Part shown: positions 9,038 to 16,250 of the stretch, in pieces
Position numbering within the stretch: position 1 is the stretch's first letter
Layout: the number at the start of each line of letters is the position of its first letter
Origin: Spirochaetota bacterium
GTDB lineage: Bacteria > Spirochaetota > UBA4802 > UBA5550
DNA: 48,368 nucleotides
Direction of reading: 5' to 3'
Assembly: GCA_016929135.1 (NCBI GenBank)
Contig: JAFGJK010000070.1
Span: forward strand, 1 to 48,368
The notes under the pieces: generated by a model
Database searches by the model: none
Told to the model about the DNA's origin: nothing
The model's input: only the letters and a program-made list of their open reading frames with translations
Position numbers and translations under genes: made by a program

Positions 9038-9580
9038 TCACCCCCGCTTCGCTTGCCTCTTCACCATTGTGAGGACGCCCAGAGCGATGACGCCGCCGGC
9101 CAGGGCGGTGACGAGCTGGGGCCAGCTCATCATCTCGGCCGCATCCGCAGAGAGCGGCCGGGACATGAGGATTTCGAAAACGAGCAGGAACGACGCGAAA
9201 ATGACCGCGAACTTCGCAGACGCCGCCGCCACCATGGCAGCGGCGAATTCCCTTCTCCGCAGATAATGAACGACAACCACCAGAGCCCAGTTGCCCAGTA
9301 CAATGAAGGGGAGCATCGGGGCCAGTGGCATCGGGAGCAGCCCGGCCGCAAGGGCCACAAAGCCGGGGATGGCTCCCAGGGCGGCCGCCGGGAGCGGCCC
9401 CAGGAGCACGACGGCCAGGAGCAGCACCGCGTTCACCACCGGGCCGGATATCCACTGTGAGTGCACCAGTGCCGGCAGGAGGAAAAGGATCGCCAGAAAG
9501 CCGGTGAAGAGAAGAATCCCCGCCCGTGCCGGCAGCCGGAGGTCCCCGCCGGCGATGCTATCGAGATGTGTGGTGTGCAT
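9038..9580 (-). CDS. Small polytopic membrane protein, ECF S-component-like
   Basis: This 180-residue protein is very hydrophobic, with five or six membrane segments and proline/glycine-rich connecting loops (for example LLGPLPAAALGAIPGFVALA and PMPLAPMLPFIVLGN). This resembles substrate-binding S components of energy-coupling-factor transporters, but I see no diagnostic motif and no ECF ATPase genes nearby. The start at 9580 is chosen because AGGAGG lies six bases upstream; the in-frame ATG at 9601 has none. The gene is convergent with the sensor hydrogenase (18 bases between stops) and 79 bases downstream of the 4Fe-4S protein gene. It may be the last member of that redox unit. The function is unknown. 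Confidence 0.7.
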   Translation of the reverse strand: MHTTHLDSIAGGDLRLPARAGILLFTGFLAILFLLPALVHSQWISGPVVNAVLLLAVVLLGPLPAAALGAIPGFVALAAGLLPMPLAPMLPFIVLGNWALVVVVHYLRRREFAAAMVAAASAKFAVIFASFLLVFEILMSRPLSADAAEMMSWPQLVTALAGGVIALGVLTMVKRQAKRG

Positions 9581-9659
9581 CAGATTCCTCCTATTCTCCA
9601 CATGATTGCCAAGGATACCATCACCGCGCCGGAAAGGTCAACAGAAAAAACACGGCGCC

Positions 9660-10736
9660 TCAGCCTCCCCATCGCTTCACGTCCGCCTCATAGTCGAGCG
9701 AGGACTTCATGAAGGTGTATCTCTCGGGGGATGGGGGCCTCCGGAGCTCGGCCTGGTCCTTCTGCACGAGGACGATGGCCCCGGCGGTGCAGGCCGAGGC
9801 GCAGAGACCGCAGCCGATGCAGCGGTCGATGTTGAGCCGCAGCGCATCCCCCTCCATGGTGAGCGCCCCCATGGGGCAGCGGGCCACGCAGGTCCCGCAG
9901 GAGGTGCAGGCATCGGGCACCTGCTGGGCGCGATAGTTGGCCCCGGCGATCTTCGAGGGGACCGGGAAGAATTTGAGGAGCCGGAGTGAGCTGCAGCAAT
10001 CCACGCAGCAGTTGCATATGCACTCCACATTCCTGGCATCACCCCCCGTCTGGTGTACCAGCCCCTCCCGGTCCGCCAGCTCCAGCACCGCGCGGGCCTC
10101 GTCGCGGTCGATCCAGCGGCCCACGCCGAGCCCCTCGATGGCGTATTCGGCGTAGAAATCGAAGGCGATGCAGACCTCCAGGGGCTTCCGGCACCCCCGT
10201 TCAAGCGTCTGCATCTTTTTGGCGCAGGCGCAGGGCATGACACCGATGCGATCCTTCCCCTGGAGGATCTTCAGCACGTCGTCGAAGGGCTGGACTGACT
10301 TGCCCCCCTCTATCCCCGCGTGCACCGGCACGGTGCGCAGCGCCCTTCCGCGGGGTATGAAACCTCCGGTGAAATACTCCTCGAAAAGGCCCATGAGCGT
10401 CCGGTCCTCCCGCATCACCGCGTTATGCTCGTAGAAACCGTGCATGAAGGGTGCCGCGGCATAGAGGGTCAGGTCCCCCACCCGCTTCGGGAAGGTCAGC
10501 CCCTTCCCGGTCATGGTGACGAGCCTCGCCTCGGCCTCCCCCGTTGTCATGCCTGCCCGCTCCGCGATCGCCTCCGCGGGCTCCAGCGTTCTGCTCAGGT
10601 GGAGATAGAATGCCGCCTCGTCTGGCGAAAAAATGTGCTCGAGGATCCGCATCTCCACCCCGGTCTTCGTTGCGGGAAACCCTATGGAATAGCTGTCGAT
10701 CCTTGCCTGCAGATCCCTGTAGATATCATCGCCCAT
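9660..10736 (-). CDS. 4Fe-4S dicluster ferredoxin-domain protein with N-terminal winged-helix-like region
   Basis: The protein has 358 residues. The N-terminal third looks like a winged-helix module (ILEHIFSPDEAAFYLHLSR ... AERAGMTTGEAEARL). The middle has a cysteine set MPCACAKKMQTLERGC ... EVC and a dense cluster ECICNCCVDCC (about residues 237-247). The C-terminal region has two classic [4Fe-4S] motifs, CTSCGTCVARCP and CIGCGLCASACT. Proteins of this type occur in anaerobes as electron-transfer or redox-sensing factors. I know of no assigned reaction. The gene is 29 bases behind the QueG-like gene, which also carries Fe-S motifs, and probably shares its TetR-controlled promoter. GGGGGGTG precedes the ATG. 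Confidence 0.8.
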   Translation of the reverse strand: MGDDIYRDLQARIDSYSIGFPATKTGVEMRILEHIFSPDEAAFYLHLSRTLEPAEAIAERAGMTTGEAEARLVTMTGKGLTFPKRVGDLTLYAAAPFMHGFYEHNAVMREDRTLMGLFEEYFTGGFIPRGRALRTVPVHAGIEGGKSVQPFDDVLKILQGKDRIGVMPCACAKKMQTLERGCRKPLEVCIAFDFYAEYAIEGLGVGRWIDRDEARAVLELADREGLVHQTGGDARNVECICNCCVDCCSSLRLLKFFPVPSKIAGANYRAQQVPDACTSCGTCVARCPMGALTMEGDALRLNIDRCIGCGLCASACTAGAIVLVQKDQAELRRPPSPERYTFMKSSLDYEADVKRWGG

Positions 10737-10765
10737 GCATCACCCCCCGGTCAACAGTTGTATGG

Positions 10766-11887
10766 TCAGCCGCAGGCTTCCAGCGCCAGGTGTACCTCTT
10801 CCAGCACCGTTCCTTCGCAGCGATCTCTCATATCCTCCAGATACGACCTGGCCTCGGCGCCGCCGATACGGCCCAGCGCCCAGGCCGCCATGGAACGAAT
10901 CCTGTGATCGTCGTTCTCCCCGAAGGCCCTCCACAGGTCCGGAGCGTATGCCGGATCCAGGCTGTTCCCCATCGCCCGGGCGGCGTTCATCTTCCAGCGC
11001 CAGATATCGTCCGGCGGCACGTAGAACATGTGGGGCCAGACCCTGGCCAGGAAGTATTCCCTGTCCATGTGCAGAAGACGCGTCAGGGAAAAGTTACCGG
11101 CCCGTGCAGCCACCTTCTGGTGCCGGGGAAGGTCCTGGCTCATCCAGGGTATATTGCGCGGGCATACATTCTGGCATCGGTCGCAGCCGTAGACGCAGAT
11201 CCCCATGGGTTCCCTGAGCTCCCTGGGCGTCAGTCCCTCGCCGTAATAGGAGAGATAGGAGATGCAGCGCCTCGGATCGATGGTGCCGTCCCCCTTCAGG
11301 GCCCTGGTGGGACAGGCGGCGACACAGGCATTCCTGCACCAGTCGGGACAGCCGTTCTCCATGGTGGGGCTGTCCGGTTCTATATCCCTGTTCACCAGGA
11401 AGGCCAGCGGCAGCACCCAGGAACTCCTCATGGCCACACGGGAGGCATAGAGGAGGCAGTTCTTGCCGAAGGTGCCGAGCCCCGCCCTGGCCGCCGCGAG
11501 GCGGTGGGGGATATGGAACGGCACCTTCGATTCGATCCCCTCTTCGCGCAGGTACCGGCGGAAGGCCTTTATCCGCAGGGCAAGACCATCCCTGGTGACC
11601 CTGTCGTCGTCCAGGTAGCAGCGGCCAAAATGCCCCTCCAGGTCCGGTGCATAGGAGCAGGTGTAGTACGATTCCAGGAGGACGATGATCGATCTCGACT
11701 CGGGATAGACAGTGCGGGGATCGGTCCCCTGCTCGAGATCAAGCCCCAGGGCACTGGCCCAGGCGTATTCGTCACGTTTTTTTTCCAGCAGCCCCCTCTG
11801 GGTCTCAAATGGCTCGGCGGTCGTGACGCCCGCGTCCGCAAACCCCAGCGACAGCGCCTTCTCCCTGATGTCGTTCTTTGTGAGCAT
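10766..11887 (-). CDS. QueG-superfamily (epoxyqueuosine reductase-like) Fe-S protein
   Basis: The protein has 373 residues. The core AAARAGLGTFGKNCLL resembles the AGLGWIGKN segment of QueG. It is followed by a double [4Fe-4S] region, CPDWCRNACVAACPTRAL and CVYGCDRCQNVCPRN. The last 70 residues contain HEAT-like repeats (MNAARAMGNS ... IRSMAAWALGRIGG), as in many QueG proteins. QueG uses cobalamin and Fe-S clusters to reduce epoxyqueuosine in tRNA. This copy sits behind a TetR gene with another Fe-S protein and no queuosine genes, and differs from the QueG consensus in the catalytic half, so a different reductive substrate is possible. A good ribosome-binding site (AAGGAAG) precedes the ATG. 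Confidence 0.75.
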   Translation of the reverse strand: MLTKNDIREKALSLGFADAGVTTAEPFETQRGLLEKKRDEYAWASALGLDLEQGTDPRTVYPESRSIIVLLESYYTCSYAPDLEGHFGRCYLDDDRVTRDGLALRIKAFRRYLREEGIESKVPFHIPHRLAAARAGLGTFGKNCLLYASRVAMRSSWVLPLAFLVNRDIEPDSPTMENGCPDWCRNACVAACPTRALKGDGTIDPRRCISYLSYYGEGLTPRELREPMGICVYGCDRCQNVCPRNIPWMSQDLPRHQKVAARAGNFSLTRLLHMDREYFLARVWPHMFYVPPDDIWRWKMNAARAMGNSLDPAYAPDLWRAFGENDDHRIRSMAAWALGRIGGAEARSYLEDMRDRCEGTVLEEVHLALEACG

Positions 11888-11953
11888 GGCTTCCTTCTAA
11901 TGAATAATCGTTTCGATTTCCCCGCTGGTCCCGTCAGGTCATGCCACGGGGTA

Positions 11954-12547
11954 TCACTTCCGCAGCATGACTATCAGGGAATCACAGATCGCCCTGAAAT
12001 CCGACTCGTCCTTGGTGAGCTTGGCCATCATCACCGCCCCCTCCAGCGTTGCAATAATCATCCTCGCCGCAGCATCGGGATTCACGGAAGCCGGCACCTC
12101 CCCGGCATCCCTGGCACCCTGCACCAGCTCCCGTATCATCGCTCCCCATTCTTCGAAGACCTCCCGCACCAGCTGCGCCACACGAGGGCTCTCATCCCCC
12201 ATCTCCAGCGCCATGTTCCCGAATATGCATCCGCCCACGAAGCCGAATCTGGCGTGAAACCGACGCACCGCCTGGAGCATTGAGGAAAGCCGCTCCATTG
12301 GCCCCCTCCCCTGGATGTGCTTCCTGAGATACTGGCCGTAGTCGATCCTGGCCCGGGCGATGAGTTCGCAGATGAGATCGTCCTTGCTGGGGAAATGGAA
12401 GTAGAGATTGCCCTTCTTAATCCCCGTGGACTCGATGATGTCGTTCATGCTGGTATGGTGGTATCCCTTGACGGTGATGAGGCGGAGCGCCTCCTCAAGA
12501 ATCCGTTGCCTGGTCTGCTCCCCCTTCTTCAAAGGTGCTGTTTCCAT
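11954..12547 (-). CDS. TetR/AcrR-family transcriptional regulator
   Basis: This 197-residue repressor has a typical N-terminal helix-turn-helix: TRQRILEEALRLITVKGYHH, then TSMNDIIESTGIKKGNLYFHF and SKDDLICELI (to about residue 60). The C-terminal ligand-binding helices are variable, as usual. It is the first gene of a probable unit with the QueG-like and 4Fe-4S genes (66-base gap). A perfect -35 and a palindrome overlapping the -10 lie directly upstream, so it very likely represses itself and the Fe-S genes. The ligand is unknown. No Shine-Dalgarno sequence is visible, and the predicted leader is only about 15 bases long. Confidence 0.92.
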   Translation of the reverse strand: METAPLKKGEQTRQRILEEALRLITVKGYHHTSMNDIIESTGIKKGNLYFHFPSKDDLICELIARARIDYGQYLRKHIQGRGPMERLSSMLQAVRRFHARFGFVGGCIFGNMALEMGDESPRVAQLVREVFEEWGAMIRELVQGARDAGEVPASVNPDAAARMIIATLEGAVMMAKLTKDESDFRAICDSLIVMLRK

Positions 12548-12549
12548 TT

Positions 12550-12569
12550 TGTACCAACCGATCGGTACA
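12550..12569 (-). promoter_or_regulatory. Probable TetR-type operator
   Basis: Inverted arms TGTACC / GGTACA flank the core, and a nested perfect 10-bp palindrome ACCGATCGGT covers 12557-12566. It lies between the -10 element and the ATG of the TetR gene, where a bound repressor would block transcription initiation. Length and symmetry are typical for TetR-family operators. Confidence 0.7.
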
Positions 12570-12596
12570 TTTTATAGCACTGTCCGTTGATGTCAA
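12569..12596 (-). promoter_or_regulatory. Promoter of the TetR / QueG-like / 4Fe-4S unit
   Basis: TTGACA (12591-12596, read on the minus strand) is followed after 16 bases by TAAAAT (12569-12574). Transcription would begin about 15 bases before the TetR ATG and inside the operator. Confidence 0.65.
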
Positions 12597-12893
12597 CACA
12601 TATACAGGTACAATGGATCACTCAGCATGAATTCCCGGTGGATAACTGTACTACAGTATGATTCTTATAAAGCTTAATGACCCATCCCGTGTAACCGATA
12701 CGAATTGTTTCCGCACATACACTCTTTTTATACAAAATCATTCCGGCGAAGAACTCCATAAAGGCGACTATAACATAAACAACGGCCAGGGGATATATCA
12801 TATTAGTAGATCCTCATCACCGCATCAGCCCCTTTCCATTTTATAATTGACACCGTCTATTTTTTTTTGCAACATGTTGTCGCAATGGCGTGT
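12597..12893 (+). other. AT-richer intergenic region before the sensor kinase
   Basis: No gene is supported here; a 62-codon frame at 12658-12846 has no ribosome-binding site and no recognisable features. A consensus TATAAT at 12842-12847 with no good -35 and a TTGACA at 12847-12852 with no good -10 are the only promoter-like elements before the kinase gene. Confidence 0.35.
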
Positions 12894-15077
12894 ATGAAAC
12901 ATCACATAGTCTGTATCCTTACTCCAATCATGACGCTATTGTTCGCTACATCGTTGTTCGCCACCCCCCTCTTCACAATCGATGATGATTTCCAGACCCA
13001 CGGCCTCTGTCCTGGCATCGAATACTACGAGGATAGAACCGGATCCTTAACGGTATCCGACATAGAAAAGAAAACCGTCGGATGGGATCGGATGGAAAAG
13101 GATCAGATTGCCCTGGGTTTCACCGAATCGGCATGGTGGTTCAGATTCTCTGTCCGCAACACCACCACGCGTCAGAGAACTATCCTTCTCAAGATCGACA
13201 ACGCCCTTTTTGACTACGTCGACCTGTACTCATACTCAGACGGTACGCTCCTCGCATCGACGATAACGGGGGACCAGCGGCCGCTGGAATCGCGGGACGT
13301 ACCCTCCAATTACTTCGTGTTCCGGCTCAATCTCAGCCCGGGAGTACAGTCGTATCTTTTCAGGATACAGACCACCTCGTCGCTGAAATTCAATCCGGTG
13401 CTTCTGACGATGGTGGAAAACGCCAGGAGCGAGGCGCGGGACCTCTCCATGATCTGGTTCCTCGCCGGCTGGCTCATCATACTGATCCTGTACAACGGCT
13501 TCCTCTTTATCTCCACCAGGAGGAAAGACTACCTGCTCTTCGTATCGCTCGTTTTCTCGCTCCTCCTCCTGCGGCTGACGACCATGGGATTTTCGGCGCG
13601 GTACCTGCTCCCCCCGGCCCTGAACAACATCGGCGTCACCCTCATCATTCTGATCACCATCCTCAGTTGCTCGTATTTTCTGCAGTCCTATTTCAGCACC
13701 AGGAATGCATACCCGAAGTTCCACCGGCTCCTCGCCTGGAGCGTGAACTATCCCATCATTGCGGTCATACTCCTGTCATATTTCATCCCCTACAGATACA
13801 TCGTCATCACCTCCAACATCTACGGAGTCATCATGCCGCTGCTCTTCTTTCTGCTGACAATCTATACCCTGATAAAGAGGAACAGGCAGGGATACTTTCT
13901 GTTCGCCGGATTCGCGATCATCCTAATCATCATGATAATCGACGGACTGTACCTCTTCGGCCTGATCACGCGTCCGCCGGTATTCGACTGGTTCTACAAT
14001 ACCGGCCTCGCATGGCTGATGCTCTTCTCGTCGCTGGGTCTGGCCGATCAGCTGAACATCATGAGCAGGGAGCTCCGGAAGAGGGGGCATATCATCGAAT
14101 CGGCATCCAGCGCCATCGCGACGGCAGATCTCGACGGCGTCATGACCTCGGTAAACCCCTCTTTCCTCCAGATGTGGGGATTCGAAGAAAACGGAGAGAT
14201 CATCGGAAAATCCTTTCCGGACTTCTGGATCGTGGAAGAGGATATGGGCAGATTCGTACGTGAACTGCAGCATACCGGCAAGTGGACCGGCGAGCTCAGG
14301 GCACGCAGAAAGGACGGCTCCCTCTTCGATGTCCAGGTGTCCGCCGCAATGGTCTTCGACAGTCATGGAAGACCGGACGGCTTCATGTTGTCATCGGTGG
14401 ATATAACGGAGAAGAAACGTGCAGAGGTGATGCTCCGCACGTCCCTGAGTGAAAAGGAGACCCTCCTGAAGGAGCTCCATCATCGAGTCAAGAACAACCT
14501 GGGCGTAATCTACAGTCTCCTGAAATTCGAAATCGACAACCAGGCGAAGAAGGATATCAACGACGTACTGACGAGCATTCAGAACCGCATCCGTTCAATG
14601 GCGCTGGTTCATCAGAGACTGTACCGATCGGATAATCTCAGCTCGATAGGGTTCTCCCAATACTGTGCCGACCTCATCCACTACATGTCGGATTTCTACC
14701 ATGGCGGCGAGAGAATAGGGTTTACGCAGCACACGCGGGACATAGAACTGGACATAGAGACGGTCATGCCCCTGGGACTCATCATGACCGAGCTTATCGG
14801 CAACTCGCTGAAGCACGGATTCCCCGGCGACCGTGTCGGCGAGATAGTGGTTGACTTTAAATACGACGACGACTATAATTGCGAGCTTACGGTATCCGAC
14901 ACCGGAATCGGTCTTCCTCACGATTTTAAACTTGAAGACACGGAGTCCATGGGGATGTTTATAATCCGTGCGCTGGTCGAGCAGCTCTCCGGCAGCATCC
15001 AGATTACCGGGGAAAAAGGTGTTTCCTTTATCATCAGTTTCCCGTTGAAATCAAAGAAAGCGGAAAAGGGTAAATGA
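12894..15077 (+). CDS. 7TMR-DISM sensor histidine kinase with PAS domain (HisKA_2 type)
   Basis: This 727-residue membrane kinase has an N-terminal signal sequence and an extracytoplasmic beta-sandwich domain of the 7TMR-DISMED2 kind (about residues 30-170). Seven membrane helices of the 7TMR-DISM type follow (about 180-380), then one PAS domain (IESASSAIATADLDGVMTSV to about 520), and a HisKA_2 dimerisation helix LLKELHHRVKNNLGVIYSLL whose ELHHRVKNN holds the phosphorylated histidine. The HATPase has ELIGNSLKHGF and DTGIGLP. It probably senses an extracellular carbohydrate-like ligand, as proposed for 7TMR-DISM proteins, and signals to the overlapping receiver gene. The start is uncertain: ATG 12894 gives the best signal peptide, with ATG 12885 and TTG 12867 as alternatives. 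No strong ribosome-binding site is seen. Confidence 0.9.
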   Translation: MKHHIVCILTPIMTLLFATSLFATPLFTIDDDFQTHGLCPGIEYYEDRTGSLTVSDIEKKTVGWDRMEKDQIALGFTESAWWFRFSVRNTTTRQRTILLKIDNALFDYVDLYSYSDGTLLASTITGDQRPLESRDVPSNYFVFRLNLSPGVQSYLFRIQTTSSLKFNPVLLTMVENARSEARDLSMIWFLAGWLIILILYNGFLFISTRRKDYLLFVSLVFSLLLLRLTTMGFSARYLLPPALNNIGVTLIILITILSCSYFLQSYFSTRNAYPKFHRLLAWSVNYPIIAVILLSYFIPYRYIVITSNIYGVIMPLLFFLLTIYTLIKRNRQGYFLFAGFAIILIIMIIDGLYLFGLITRPPVFDWFYNTGLAWLMLFSSLGLADQLNIMSRELRKRGHIIESASSAIATADLDGVMTSVNPSFLQMWGFEENGEIIGKSFPDFWIVEEDMGRFVRELQHTGKWTGELRARRKDGSLFDVQVSAAMVFDSHGRPDGFMLSSVDITEKKRAEVMLRTSLSEKETLLKELHHRVKNNLGVIYSLLKFEIDNQAKKDINDVLTSIQNRIRSMALVHQRLYRSDNLSSIGFSQYCADLIHYMSDFYHGGERIGFTQHTRDIELDIETVMPLGLIMTELIGNSLKHGFPGDRVGEIVVDFKYDDDYNCELTVSDTGIGLPHDFKLEDTESMGMFIIRALVEQLSGSIQITGEKGVSFIISFPLKSKKAEKGK

Positions 15078-15457
15078 TGAGGCACTACCGAGTCCTTATC
15101 GTGGAAGACGAGGTCATTCTGCGGAAATACGTAATCAGTGTCCTGGAGACCCTCGGCTGCCAGATCGGCGGAGAATCATCCACCGGTGAGGAAGCGGTGG
15201 AGATGGCGATAAGGGAGAATCCCGATCTGATCTTCATGGATATCAAACTGGCAGGAAGGATGAACGGGATAGAGGCTGCTCGGGAGATAGGCTCCCAATC
15301 ATCGAGCCATATAGCCTTCATGAGCGCCTACGATTATGAAGACAGCGTCAAATACGAGAAGATACCCAACTGTATCGCCTACCTCAACAAGCCGGTGGAG
15401 AGGAACGAGTTGCAGGGCGTGCTGAAGTTGCTTGACAGCCACATCGGCCATTCATGA
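15074..15457 (+). CDS. Stand-alone receiver-domain response regulator
   Basis: This 127-residue protein is a single CheY-like receiver: acidic pair in VLIVEDEVIL, phospho-acceptor aspartate in LIFMDIKLAG (about residue 56), the switch residue in IAFMSAYD and the conserved lysine in AYLNKPVE. No output domain is present, so it must act through protein contacts or pass phosphate on. Its ATG overlaps the stop codon of the kinase gene (ATGA), so the two are translationally coupled and form a two-component pair. Confidence 0.93.
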   Translation: MMRHYRVLIVEDEVILRKYVISVLETLGCQIGGESSTGEEAVEMAIRENPDLIFMDIKLAGRMNGIEAAREIGSQSSSHIAFMSAYDYEDSVKYEKIPNCIAYLNKPVERNELQGVLKLLDSHIGHS

Positions 15458-16025
15458 TCGCCCGGCGCAATACCCGGTGTAAGCCAGGCCATGATAGATA
15501 TTGTGAGGATGCACCGACAACGAGAGGGCAATAAGAGTGAAGAGGAGACCGATATGGCATCACGCCGTGATATAAACACCTCCCCTCTCCCCCTCTTCGA
15601 CCCGATTCAATGAGATGAGGGAAGGCAGCAGGGCGTATCTCCCGTGGCCCCCATAGTCCCGGCAAACCATCGGACAGTACGCACATTCTCACCACATCCG
15701 TCGCCAGCGTCGTGGAGGCCGCCGCTTCTTCGTTAACGCCCCCTTCCGGGCGAACATGGCACTAAACGGCCGGAAGAAGGATATCGTGATTCCAACCCAG
15801 GTTCACGGGAATTGTACGGAAGCTTGAGGGGTGATGGATGCCCTTCAGTTAATTTCCCCTCAGCAATGGGAAACGTAAATTCCATCCCCCTGTGGAGGGG
15901 ATGCATCTCGCTTACTATAACACTCGAATAGAGCCTTTCTGTCCGGTAACTCTCCTCTGTTTTGCCACTTCATGGAGTGATCCAGCTTTTTCTATAGACG
16001 ATCGATTATTTTTATAAAAAATATG
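15458..16025 (+). other. Long intergenic region
   Basis: No supported gene. A 40-codon frame at 15491-15613 (hydrophilic, starting MIDIVRMHRQREGNK) is the only one with protein-like composition; it lacks a clear ribosome-binding site and I do not call it. A 7-bp stem-loop (CATCCCC / GGGGATG) lies at 15883-15903 without a T-tract. From about 15990 the DNA becomes markedly AT-rich, leading into the promoter of the sugar-kinase operon. Confidence 0.4.
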
Positions 16026-16054
16026 TTGACACTATAATTTAATACCGTTAAATT
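16026..16054 (+). promoter_or_regulatory. Candidate promoter of the kinase-aminotransferase-RLP operon
   Basis: TTGACA (16026-16031), a 17-base spacer and TAAATT (16049-16054) lie in an AT-rich tract. The arrangement matches the promoter at 3217-3245. The leader to the ATG at 16251 would be about 190 bases, long enough to hold a regulatory structure, although I could not identify a known riboswitch in it. Confidence 0.5.
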
Positions 16055-16250
16055 AACCTTATTAAGAAATAGTAATCTGTTCACTTCAACAATTATGATT
16101 ATTTCTGGGCACAAACAAGACTGTTTATTGTAGATCTCGGCCAGGAAGTTTATTAGCAACGTCGTTATATATGAGGAGATGGGGACTGAATGCGAATACT
16201 CGGTATCCCAGAACGACGATGGCAGCAAATTCAGGAGTTGAGGTAGATAC

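Noticed and set aside
10544..12283. 579-codon plus-strand frame across the QueG-like and TetR genes
   Set aside because: It is the shadow of two well-supported minus-strand genes with Fe-S and helix-turn-helix motifs.
12658..12846. 62-codon frame before the 7TMR-DISM kinase
   Set aside because: No ribosome-binding site or family; it lies in AT-rich promoter-like DNA.
15491..15613. 40-codon hydrophilic frame in the intergenic region
   Set aside because: Composition is plausible for a small protein, but there is no convincing ribosome-binding site and the second half reads a pyrimidine-rich tract.
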